A DNA stretch of 15,263 nt from Helicobacteraceae bacterium (lineage in GTDB: Bacteria; Campylobacterota; Campylobacteria; Campylobacterales; Sulfurimonadaceae), in contig JALWLR010000168.1 of NCBI GenBank assembly GCA_027084065.1, forward strand, positions 1 through 15,263, read 5' to 3'. Positions 6,818 through 13,490 of the stretch are shown in pieces (within the stretch, counting starts at the first letter, position 1; each line of letters begins with the position of its first letter). The notes under the pieces were generated by a model. That model made no database searches. It was not told where the DNA came from and worked only from the letters and a program-made list of their open reading frames with translations. Both the position numbers and the translations under genes were made by a program.

Positions 6818-7283
6818 CGGAGGGACATTTAACAAACGATACAACCCGTTAAGCGGTGAATTGGAAGTTCCGATGGACAACTATGCGCTTGAGCGTATTT
6901 TGGAGAGTTTTACACAAAAACCGCCGCTTGCAGGAGTCGTCTACAAAGATTCGCTTGAGATGGATATGAACGACAGAAAGATGCTGGCTGAGATTATTTT
7001 TCACTCAAGCGAAAGGGAGTTCGTCATCGTGCATGGAACGGATACAATGGCGGTAACGGCGGAGTTTTTATCGGAAATCTTTGAGGACCGTGTTATTGTT
7101 CTCACAGGCGCGATGAGACCGTTTGAGATAGATCATGTAGAAGCAAGCCTCAATCTCGGTCTTGCCATAGGATTTGTCAAATCGTGTGAGAAAAACGGTG
7201 TTTACATTTGTATGAGCGGATATATCGAGCCGTGGGAGAAGATAGGCAAGAACAAACAGTTAGGAAGATTTGAAATTGAGTGA
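6801..7283 (+). CDS. Single-domain asparaginase/glutaminase-family protein
   Basis: The 160-residue product matches only the N-terminal domain of type I/II asparaginases, whose full proteins have about 330 residues. The key segments are present: NSGGTF with Thr9, KDSLEM with Ser51, VHGTDTM with Thr80-Asp81, LTGAMRP (101-107) and, by my alignment by eye, Lys150 in place of the catalytic Lys of E. coli AnsB. The protein stops about ten residues later, so the C-terminal domain that completes the active site in classical tetramers is absent. The frame is intact and overlaps ccoI directly, so this is not a recent truncation by frameshift. ATG 6801 overlaps the end of gmhB by 17 bases and has GAGGAGAG upstream. 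Amidase activity is plausible but not certain. Confidence 0.8.
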   Translation: MLLLNSGGTFNKRYNPLSGELEVPMDNYALERILESFTQKPPLAGVVYKDSLEMDMNDRKMLAEIIFHSSEREFVIVHGTDTMAVTAEFLSEIFEDRVIVLTGAMRPFEIDHVEASLNLGLAIGFVKSCEKNGVYICMSGYIEPWEKIGKNKQLGRFEIE

Positions 7284-9678
7284 TAAAGAGAAAGTAGCGT
7301 GCGATCACTGCCATTTGGAGTTTAGTAAAGATGTGATGATAAAAGATGGGGAGCACTATTTTTGTTGCAATGGCTGTCAAGGCGTTTATCATCTTTTGAG
7401 TGATGAAGGACTGGATAGCTTTTATGAAAAGACAAAAGGAGTCAAACTCTCTCCACCGACAAAACAGTATGAAGATTCGAAAAACTTCGATTCACCTGCA
7501 TTTTATGACAAATTTGTCAAAACGGATGAAAACGGCTTTAGCCGTGTAGCACTTGTCATAGAGGGGATTCACTGCAGTGCGTGTGTCTGGCTGAATGAAA
7601 AGGCACTCCAAAAAATGGATGGTGTTATTGAAGCCAACATCAACTATACCAATAACAAAGCGATTGTGGTATGGGATGATGATATTGTCAAACTCTCCCA
7701 AATCGTCGATATGATTCGTGCCATAGGCTACAATGCTTTTCCTTACGATCCCTCCATCCAAGAAAGCAGAGCCAATAAAGAGAGAAAAGATTATTATCTG
7801 CGTATGGCGGTTGCCATTTTTGCTACGATGAACGTGATGTGGGTGGCGGTTGCCCAGTATGCGGGCTACTTTACCGGTATCAAGCAGGACATGAAGACAA
7901 TTCTCAACATTGCAGAGTGGGTGCTTGCAACGCCGGTACTTTTTTACAGTGGATGGATCTTTTTCCGTGGAGCCTACTACGGCATCAAGACCAAAACGGT
8001 CAATATGGACATTCTCGTCGCCACCGGAGCTACGCTTACTTATATCTACTCCATTTATATCACACTGACTGAAAGTGGTGAAGCCTACTTTGACAGTGTG
8101 AGTATGATCATTACCTTCGTTTTAATTGGAAAATTTTTGGAGGTGCTTTCAAAAAAGAGTGTCGCCGATGCGCTAGACATCATGGGAAAAGATATTCCCA
8201 ACGAAGTGCAGGTGCTACGTGAGGGTAAGATAGTGCCTGTAAAGCTTGCTGATGTACAAGTAGGCGATGTTATAGTCGTAACGAGTGGACAAAAGGTGCT
8301 TTTTGACGGCGAGATCATCAAAGGGGAAGGGTGTTTTGATGAAAGCTCACTTACTGGAGAGAGTGAACCTATATGTAAACAAGAAGGCGATAACGTCATA
8401 AGCGGTACGCTCAGTATAGATGCCGATGTGCAGGTGCGTGCGACCAAAGATTTCGAGCACTCCACACTTGCACATTTGACCAATCTTTTAGAAGAGTCCT
8501 TGAGCAAAAAACCACGCATTCAACAAATGGCAAACAAACTTTCGGAGTATTTCTCCATCACTATTTTGACTCTTTCTGCCGTTACATTTCTTGCGTGGCT
8601 CTGGCTGGGGCATGATTTTGAGCGTTCGTTCATGGTGGCGATTTCGGTCATTGTTATTGCATGTCCATGTGCACTCGCTTTGGCAACACCGGTTGCAACC
8701 CTTGTAGGGTTGGGCATAGCGGCAAGGCGCGGCATACTTTTCAAAGAAGCAGCGCAACTTGAGACAATGGCGAAGGCAGATACGCTACTACTGGATAAAA
8801 CGGGAACACTGACACTGGGCAAGCCTGAAGTCGTCCAAGAGAAAAAGTACAAAGAGTATGACAAAAATGTTCTTGCATCTCTTACAAAACTCTCTAACCA
8901 TCCTGTATCAAAAGGGGTTTTTAACTATCTCGATCTTGACGATTTTCACGAGGTATGCTTCGATAGTTTCAAACAGCATCCGGCAATGGGTATCGAAGCA
9001 TATGTTGGAAAAAGACGCTATCTTGGCGGTAATGCGAAGTTGTTAAAATATTTTGGAATCGATGTTGCCTATGAGAGTGATCGTACACTCTTTTTCTTTG
9101 CAGTCGATGATGAGGTGGTAGCTGTTTTCGAACTTGAAGACCCACTAAAACCCGATGCAAAACAGAGTATCGAAGCGATCAAAAAACGCGGTATCGAACC
9201 TGTTATACTTACGGGAGATCATAAAAACATTGCACTTAAGGTTGCAAATGAGCTTGGAATTAGGCGTGTCTACTACGAGCTGACGCCGGAGCATAAAGCG
9301 GCTTTTGTGGAGGATATGCATAAGCAAAATCATATAGTCGTTATGGTGGGGGATGGAATCAACGATATTTTGGCACTTTCACAAGCAGATATAGGTATTG
9401 TTATGGGAAGTGGAAGTGATATTGCTATAGAGGTGGGCGATGTCGTTTTGCTTGATGACAGGCTTACCTCACTGGTTGAGAGCTTCCAGATCGCTGCAAC
9501 GAGTTACAGACTCATCAAAGAGAATCTAGCGCTCTCGCTTGTTTACAATGCCATAACGATTCCGCTTGCGATGGCGGGTTATGTCATACCGCTTGTTGCG
9601 GCAATCTCTATGAGCTTGAGCTCACTACTAGTTGTCGGAAATTCGATACGCATTAAATTTACATGGAGAAGAGGATGA
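7270..9678 (+). CDS. ccoI: Cu+ P1B-type ATPase of the CcoI/CopA2 (FixI) type for cbb3 oxidase assembly (TTG start)
   Basis: This 802-residue inner-membrane ATPase exports copper, in the CcoI/FixI branch to supply cbb3-type cytochrome c oxidase. Order of parts: an N-terminal Cys-rich domain (C11-x2-C14, C32, C33, C36), a heavy-metal-associated domain with CSAC at 102-105, paired helices about 175-285, actuator motif TGES (362-365), the CPC transport motif (465-467), the phosphorylation site DKTGT (509-513), the HP motif (544-545), GDGIND (694-699), and the Cu+ signatures YN (759-760) and MSLSS (781-785). After GDGIND the usual APAL reads ILAL. Start choice is between TTG 7270 and TTG 7276; AGGAAG at 7262-7267 suits 7276 slightly better. 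The ccoS gene follows with an ATGA overlap, which strongly supports CcoI over a detoxification CopA. Confidence 0.92.
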   Translation: MKLSDKEKVACDHCHLEFSKDVMIKDGEHYFCCNGCQGVYHLLSDEGLDSFYEKTKGVKLSPPTKQYEDSKNFDSPAFYDKFVKTDENGFSRVALVIEGIHCSACVWLNEKALQKMDGVIEANINYTNNKAIVVWDDDIVKLSQIVDMIRAIGYNAFPYDPSIQESRANKERKDYYLRMAVAIFATMNVMWVAVAQYAGYFTGIKQDMKTILNIAEWVLATPVLFYSGWIFFRGAYYGIKTKTVNMDILVATGATLTYIYSIYITLTESGEAYFDSVSMIITFVLIGKFLEVLSKKSVADALDIMGKDIPNEVQVLREGKIVPVKLADVQVGDVIVVTSGQKVLFDGEIIKGEGCFDESSLTGESEPICKQEGDNVISGTLSIDADVQVRATKDFEHSTLAHLTNLLEESLSKKPRIQQMANKLSEYFSITILTLSAVTFLAWLWLGHDFERSFMVAISVIVIACPCALALATPVATLVGLGIAARRGILFKEAAQLETMAKADTLLLDKTGTLTLGKPEVVQEKKYKEYDKNVLASLTKLSNHPVSKGVFNYLDLDDFHEVCFDSFKQHPAMGIEAYVGKRRYLGGNAKLLKYFGIDVAYESDRTLFFFAVDDEVVAVFELEDPLKPDAKQSIEAIKKRGIEPVILTGDHKNIALKVANELGIRRVYYELTPEHKAAFVEDMHKQNHIVVMVGDGINDILALSQADIGIVMGSGSDIAIEVGDVVLLDDRLTSLVESFQIAATSYRLIKENLALSLVYNAITIPLAMAGYVIPLVAAISMSLSSLLVVGNSIRIKFTWRRG

Positions 9679-9911
9679 GCAGTGGAATTGTAGCTATGAT
9701 GCTTGGTGCATCGCTTTTTTTGGGCGGTATCGCTCTTGTAGCCTTTTTGTGGGGCTTGCGAAGCGGGCAGTTCGATGATGAGGAGAAGTTTCTCAATGCC
9801 GTGAAGTTCGACAATGAAGATGACTTGCAAAGTGCTGTAGAAGCGCAAAAGAAAAAAGAGGAACTTCTTATGAAAAAAAGAGCGAAAAAAGAGCAGTATA
9901 AACCAGAGTGA
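9675..9911 (+). CDS. ccoS: cbb3-type cytochrome oxidase assembly protein CcoS
   Basis: This 78-residue protein has one N-terminal transmembrane helix (about 5-27) and the CcoS signature FLWGLRSGQFDD followed by EKFLN. A long charged tail rich in Lys and Glu is probably helical. In Rhodobacter and Helicobacter-type systems CcoS is needed for maturation of cbb3 oxidase and is encoded next to ccoI, as here. ATG 9675 is used because GGAG at 9665-9668 lies six bases upstream; ATG 9663 would add four residues inside ccoI. The junction with ccoI is ATGA. The oxidase structural genes ccoNOQP are not in this window. Confidence 0.9.
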   Translation: MSSGIVAMMLGASLFLGGIALVAFLWGLRSGQFDDEEKFLNAVKFDNEDDLQSAVEAQKKKEELLMKKRAKKEQYKPE

Positions 9912-9940
9912 TTAGAAAAGGGGAATGAAACGAGAAGAGA

Positions 9941-9959
9941 ACCATCCAAAAAGGATGGT
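9941..9959 (-). terminator. Hairpin between ccoS and the cytochrome c gene, better as a - strand terminator
   Basis: ACCATCC and GGATGGT form a perfect seven-base-pair stem around a five-base A (or, on the - strand, T) loop. Read on the - strand it lies about 16 bases after the cytochrome c stop and is followed by the T-rich run TCTCTTCTCGTTTC. Read on the + strand it lies 29 bases after ccoS but is followed by CACTAAAAAA, so it would act less well there. It may serve both converging genes. Confidence 0.6.
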
Positions 9960-9975
9960 CACTAAAAAAGGGTAA

Positions 9976-10263
9976 TTACTTACCGATTTTTTGAGCGAGT
10001 GCTTTAAGATCTGCGTCGCTGTATTTTGCAACTTGACCTTTCATAACACCTTTCATCGGTCCGCCGTAAGTACCGTGTTTATAACCAAGAAGTGCTTTTT
10101 CGATTTCTGCGTGAGTCATATCTTTAACGACTTTAGATTTTCCAAGAGCTTTTTTGCTCCAATCAGCACCGTGGCATCCTGCACATGCAGCTGTGTTTAC
10201 TGCAGCGAATGCAGCAGAAGCAAGAGCGATAGAAGCGACAGTTGTAACTACTAGCTTTTTCAT
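9976..10263 (-). CDS. Periplasmic monoheme class I cytochrome c (c553-like)
   Basis: The 95-residue precursor begins with a Sec signal peptide (Lys-Lys, then a hydrophobic, Ala-rich stretch, cleavage near AFA at about residue 20). The mature protein of about 75 residues carries one heme c site, CAGCH. Distal Met candidates lie in GPMKGVMKG, and a final helix reads SDADLKALAQKIG. It is probably a soluble periplasmic electron carrier, perhaps a donor to cbb3 oxidase or a partner of a sulfur-compound dehydrogenase; the partner is not shown by sequence. ATG 10263 is preferred because AAGGA (10275-10271) is seven bases upstream; ATG 10267-10269 is too close to it. It is transcribed towards ccoS and divergently from hldD. 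Confidence 0.9.
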   Translation of the reverse strand: MKKLVVTTVASIALASAAFAAVNTAACAGCHGADWSKKALGKSKVVKDMTHAEIEKALLGYKHGTYGGPMKGVMKGQVAKYSDADLKALAQKIGK

Positions 10264-10294
10264 TTTCATTTCCTTATGATAAAATTTCAGCTAA

Positions 10295-10300
10295 ATTATA
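10295..10300 (-). promoter_or_regulatory. TATAAT -10 box for the cytochrome c gene
   Basis: A perfect TATAAT reads on the - strand from 10300 to 10295, about 31 bases before the cytochrome c ATG. The -35 position (about 10318-10323) does not hold a TTGACA-like hexamer but falls inside a perfect palindrome (10313-10327). That suggests control by a DNA-binding regulator. Confidence 0.55.
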
Positions 10301-10312
10301 ATGTCTCGTTAC

Positions 10313-10327
10313 TTAAATGCCATTTAA
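10313..10327. promoter_or_regulatory. 15-bp palindrome, possible operator in the cytochrome c / hldD divergent region
   Basis: TTAAATG-C-CATTTAA is a perfect seven-base inverted repeat with a one-base centre. It covers the -35 region of the cytochrome c promoter. It resembles, but does not match, the CRP/FNR-type site TTAAC-N4-GTTAA known from Campylobacter NssR: total length is 15 rather than 14 and the C/G positions differ. The regulator is unknown. Confidence 0.4.
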
Positions 10328-10350
10328 TCAGGGGGTTTATAGCAGGAAAG

Positions 10351-10378
10351 TTAACGGATATTAATAATACTATATAAA
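10351..10378 (+). promoter_or_regulatory. Candidate promoter for hldD-hldE-yfaZ
   Basis: TTAACG (10351-10356) and TATAAA (10373-10378), spaced by 16 bases, could be -35 and -10 elements in a very A/T-rich stretch; they would give a leader of about 70 bases. A rival pair is TTGCAG (10396-10401) with TAAGAT (10419-10424), spaced by 17. Neither is strong. The remainder of the 190-base gap 10264-10453 holds no further gene that I can support. Confidence 0.3.
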
Positions 10379-10453
10379 TATAGATTGAATCTTCATTGCA
10401 GATTAAACACTTCTGTTGTAAGATTTGGAAATTTTTATAAAAAGAGGATGCAG

Positions 10454-11461
10454 ATGCGCTATATTGACGATGATTTGAAAAACAAGACAATCCTTATAAC
10501 GGGAGGAGCAGGTTTTATAGGGAGTAATCTCGCTTTTTATTTTCAGCATAACCACCCGCAAGCCAAAGTTGTGGTACTTGATACCTTTCGAAGCGGTGAG
10601 ACACTCAGTAACGGCAACCTAAAAAGTTTCGGGCATTTTAAAAATCTTATAGGTTTTAATGGAGAGGTTATCAGCGGAGACATCAACGACCCATCTTTAC
10701 TTGCGCGCTTAGAGCGTGATTACAAATTCGATTATATCTTTCATGAAGCTGCCATCAGTGACACGACGGCACAAGAGCAGGACTTGATGATAAAAACAAA
10801 CGTCAATGCTTTTAAAGATCTGCTCGATTTGGCTTTGAAGCACAATGCAAACATGATTTATGCCTCTTCCGCTGCGACATACGGTAGCAGTGATATTTTC
10901 AAAGTAGGCTATGAGCAGCCAAACAACGTTTATGGCTTTTCTAAGGTTATGATGGACAACATTGCCAATGAGTATATGCTCAAAAGTGACATCTCCATTG
11001 TCGGTCTTCGTTACTTCAATGTCTATGGTCCAAGAGAGTACTTCAAAAATACGACGGCATCGATGGTTTTACAGTTTGGGCATCAGATTTTGGCTGGGAA
11101 AAATCCGCGTCTGTTTGAGGGAAGCGACAAAATCAAACGCGATTTTATATATATAGAAGATGTCATTCAAGCCAACATCAAAGCGATGCATCCAAGAAAA
11201 AGTGCGGTTGTCAATGTAGGAACGGCAAAAGCGAGAAGTTTTCAAGATATAGTAGATATTTTGTGTGACGAGCTGGATATGCATCCAAAATATGAGTACA
11301 TTCCAAATCCTTACATAGGAAGCTACCAGTTTTTTACCCAAGCCGACATAGAAGATACCAAAGAGGTACTTGGCTATGAGCCGCGTTATGAGATGGAAGA
11401 GGGGATTCACGACTATCTGCCGGAGATTGTCCGCATATATGAGACGGAAGTGAAAAAATGA
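10454..11461 (+). CDS. hldD: ADP-L-glycero-D-manno-heptose-6-epimerase
   Basis: This NADP-dependent cytoplasmic epimerase converts ADP-D-glycero- to ADP-L-glycero-beta-D-manno-heptose, the last step before transfer to LPS. The 335 residues form an extended short-chain dehydrogenase. The cofactor loop is GGAGFIG (17-23), SSAATYG lies at 138-144, the catalytic pair is Y160 and K164 in YGFSK, and RYFNVYGPRE is followed by K198, which aligns with Lys178 of E. coli HldD. It is somewhat longer than E. coli HldD (310). ATG 10454 is preferred because AGAGG at 10443-10447 sits six bases before it; ATG 10448 abuts it, and the far upstream start at 10385 would add residues from the promoter region. The end overlaps hldE by ATGA. 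Confidence 0.94.
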   Translation: MRYIDDDLKNKTILITGGAGFIGSNLAFYFQHNHPQAKVVVLDTFRSGETLSNGNLKSFGHFKNLIGFNGEVISGDINDPSLLARLERDYKFDYIFHEAAISDTTAQEQDLMIKTNVNAFKDLLDLALKHNANMIYASSAATYGSSDIFKVGYEQPNNVYGFSKVMMDNIANEYMLKSDISIVGLRYFNVYGPREYFKNTTASMVLQFGHQILAGKNPRLFEGSDKIKRDFIYIEDVIQANIKAMHPRKSAVVNVGTAKARSFQDIVDILCDELDMHPKYEYIPNPYIGSYQFFTQADIEDTKEVLGYEPRYEMEEGIHDYLPEIVRIYETEVKK

Positions 11462-12894
11462 TAACGAGTCTTCGAGACAAGCATCCATCCGTTTTGGTAG
11501 TGGGAGATTTAATGATAGACCACTATTTGTGGGGTAGTTGTGAGCGAATCTCTCCCGAAGCTCCCGTGCAGGTTGTCGATATTCAAAAAGAGACGACGGT
11601 ACTTGGAGGGGCTGGAAATGTCGTGAACAATCTTGTCTCGCTGGGAGCGAATGTGCATGTGGCAAGTGTCATCGGAGATGATGAAAACGGCAAAGAGCTG
11701 CTTAGGATGCTAGAAAACATCGATGTCGATACAAGCAACATCATTACGCAAAAAGGGAGAAAAACATCTAAAAAATCCCGTGTTATCGCTTCGAATCAGC
11801 AGATAATCCGTTATGACAAAGAATCAAAGGAGGATGTGGAGCTTAGCTCTTCGGTATCGCTTGCAAGAGCCATTGAAAAAGATATAGCGAAGTATGATGC
11901 CATCACTCTTTCAGACTATGGAAAAGGGGTGCTTACTGAGCGTTTTACCCAAAACATCATTGAAATTGCAAACAAAAACGGTACAAAAGTTTTTGTCGAT
12001 CCAAAAGGGAGTGATTATAGCAAGTACAAAGGTGCTTATACGCTGACTCCTAACAAAAAAGAGGCAAGTTTGGCAACAGGTATAGAGATCGAAAATGAAG
12101 AGTCGCTCAAAGAGGCTTTGGTCAAACTAAAAAGGGAGTGTGCGCTCGATCTTTCCCTTATAACACTCAGCGAGGACGGCATAGCGATTTTTGATGAGCA
12201 GCTTCGACGCTTTCCTACCGTCGCCAAAGAGGTATATGACGTCACGGGTGCCGGCGATACGGTCATCGCCTCTTTGGCGTTTGCTATCAGTAGCGGCAAA
12301 AGCATAGATGAAGCATGTGTTTTTGCCAATCTTGCCGCCGGTGTAGTTGTTGGCAAAATAGGAAGCGCTACGGTTACTTTGGATGAGATAGAGGAGTATG
12401 AAAGCGCGTTGCATAAAAGTAGCAGCGAGTCGCACATCAAGACATTTGACGAAATTGCGAGGTTAGTGGAGCGTTATAAAAAAGAGGGCAAGAAAATAGT
12501 CTTTACAAACGGCTGTTTCGACATTTTGCATGTAGGTCATGTAAAATACCTGCAAGAGGCGAAGAGCTTTGGCGATGTGCTGATAGTGGGACTCAACTCC
12601 GATGCAAGTGTACGTCGCCTCAAAGGTCCCTCGCGCCCCGTCAATCCGGTTGAAGACAGAGCCTACTTGCTGGCAGCGTTGGAGGCTGTGGATTTTGTCG
12701 TGCCGTTTGAGGAGGATACTCCTTATGAGCTCATTAGGATGATTCACCCCGATGTTTTGGTCAAAGGCGGCGACTATGCAGGAAAAGAGGTTGTCGGAAC
12801 GGAATTTGCTAAAGAGCTCCGTCTAGTCGACTTTGTCGCAGGAAAAAGCACAACAAATACAATAGAAAAAATTCAAGGAAAGAGTCTATGCTAA
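11458..12894 (+). CDS. hldE: Bifunctional heptose-7-phosphate kinase / heptose-1-phosphate adenylyltransferase
   Basis: The 478-residue enzyme carries out steps two and four of ADP-heptose synthesis. Residues about 1-320 form a PfkB/ribokinase domain with the GGAGN substrate motif (50-54) and DVTGAGDT (261-268), where Asp267 is the catalytic base. Residues about 345-478 form a cytidylyltransferase-like domain with TNGCFDILHVGH, in which the nucleotide-binding HVGH lies at 358-361. Further motifs are GPSRPVNPVEDR and LVKGGDY. Length and domain order equal the fused E. coli HldE (477), not the split HldA/HldC form. It starts with an ATGA overlap on hldD, and its last seven bases overlap the next gene. 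Confidence 0.95.
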   Translation: MITSLRDKHPSVLVVGDLMIDHYLWGSCERISPEAPVQVVDIQKETTVLGGAGNVVNNLVSLGANVHVASVIGDDENGKELLRMLENIDVDTSNIITQKGRKTSKKSRVIASNQQIIRYDKESKEDVELSSSVSLARAIEKDIAKYDAITLSDYGKGVLTERFTQNIIEIANKNGTKVFVDPKGSDYSKYKGAYTLTPNKKEASLATGIEIENEESLKEALVKLKRECALDLSLITLSEDGIAIFDEQLRRFPTVAKEVYDVTGAGDTVIASLAFAISSGKSIDEACVFANLAAGVVVGKIGSATVTLDEIEEYESALHKSSSESHIKTFDEIARLVERYKKEGKKIVFTNGCFDILHVGHVKYLQEAKSFGDVLIVGLNSDASVRRLKGPSRPVNPVEDRAYLLAALEAVDFVVPFEEDTPYELIRMIHPDVLVKGGDYAGKEVVGTEFAKELRLVDFVAGKSTTNTIEKIQGKSLC

Positions 12895-13490
12895 AAAAAA
12901 TAGGAATTATCAGTCTCGCAGCTGCCAGTGCAATGGCGATGCATAGTTTTTCACTCAATATCAACGATGTCGATTTGGAAACAGGTGTTGAGCTCGATAT
13001 GGGGCAGTTCAATGAAGCTGTTGAACCAAATACCACTTTTATAGGGGTAAAATACCTCAAAATCGACAGTGATTACAGTAGCTACAATGATCCAAGCGCT
13101 TATGTTGAAGCGAGCTTTAAAATCCAGCGTCAAATCAAAGACACAAACCTTTTTGCAGGTCTTGGCGTCAAGCTGAACTACATCAACAACGATGGCAATA
13201 ATGACTTTATGTCTTTGCCGCTTTCTATGAAGTTTGGCTACAAAGCAGATACGGAACTACCGGTATATGTCAGTTTGGAAGGTTTTTATGCTCCAAAAGT
13301 GTTGAGTCTGCAAGAAGCGGAGGGGTATTATGAGTATCGCTTCAACATTGAAGTAGAGCTCATTCCCAATGCTAATGTAAATATAGGATTTAGAGATATG
13401 GAAACGAAGTATGAAACAACGACAGGGTATGGAAGCAGCTATATCAAGTACAATCGCTCCGCATATGTCGGTTTCGTTTTCAAGTTCTAG
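12888..13490 (+). CDS. YfaZ-like outer-membrane beta-barrel protein
   Basis: The 200-residue precursor has a Sec signal peptide (MLKKIGIISLAAASAMA, cleavage near residue 17-20). It is followed by alternating hydrophobic/polar strands and ends in aromatic residues (YVGFVFKF), typical of outer-membrane barrels recognised by BamA. The pattern resembles the YfaZ family, whose function is not established. AAGGA at 12875-12879 lies eight bases before ATG 12888, and the start overlaps hldE, so it is made with the LPS-heptose enzymes. A role in the outer membrane is clear from the sequence features; porin or assembly function is guesswork. The stop lies in a CTAG shared with the opposing waaF. Confidence 0.78.
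   Translation: MLKKIGIISLAAASAMAMHSFSLNINDVDLETGVELDMGQFNEAVEPNTTFIGVKYLKIDSDYSSYNDPSAYVEASFKIQRQIKDTNLFAGLGVKLNYINNDGNNDFMSLPLSMKFGYKADTELPVYVSLEGFYAPKVLSLQEAEGYYEYRFNIEVELIPNANVNIGFRDMETKYETTTGYGSSYIKYNRSAYVGFVFKF

Noticed and set aside
6801..7283. Asparaginase gene as a pseudogene cut by a frameshift
   Set aside because: No remnant of the second domain follows; ccoI starts within the last codons and all catalytic residues of the first domain are kept.
9991..10254. 87-codon + strand frame opposite the cytochrome c gene
   Set aside because: The - strand frame has a signal peptide, CAGCH heme site and good ribosome site; the + strand frame is a Cys/Ser-rich shadow of it.
10359..10380. A/T-rich stretch as a Fur box or replication-type iteron
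   Set aside because: It is simple A/T sequence without the GATAAT-type repeat order of Fur sites or repeated units, so no specific site can be supported.
10385..10453. N-terminal extension of hldD from the start at 10385
   Set aside because: It adds residues from the A/T-rich promoter region with no homology expected; ATG 10454 has AGAGG at proper spacing.
11069..11665. 198-codon open frame on the - strand across the hldD/hldE junction
   Set aside because: It is antisense to two well-supported enzymes, has no family resemblance that I can see, and its composition follows from the + strand codons.
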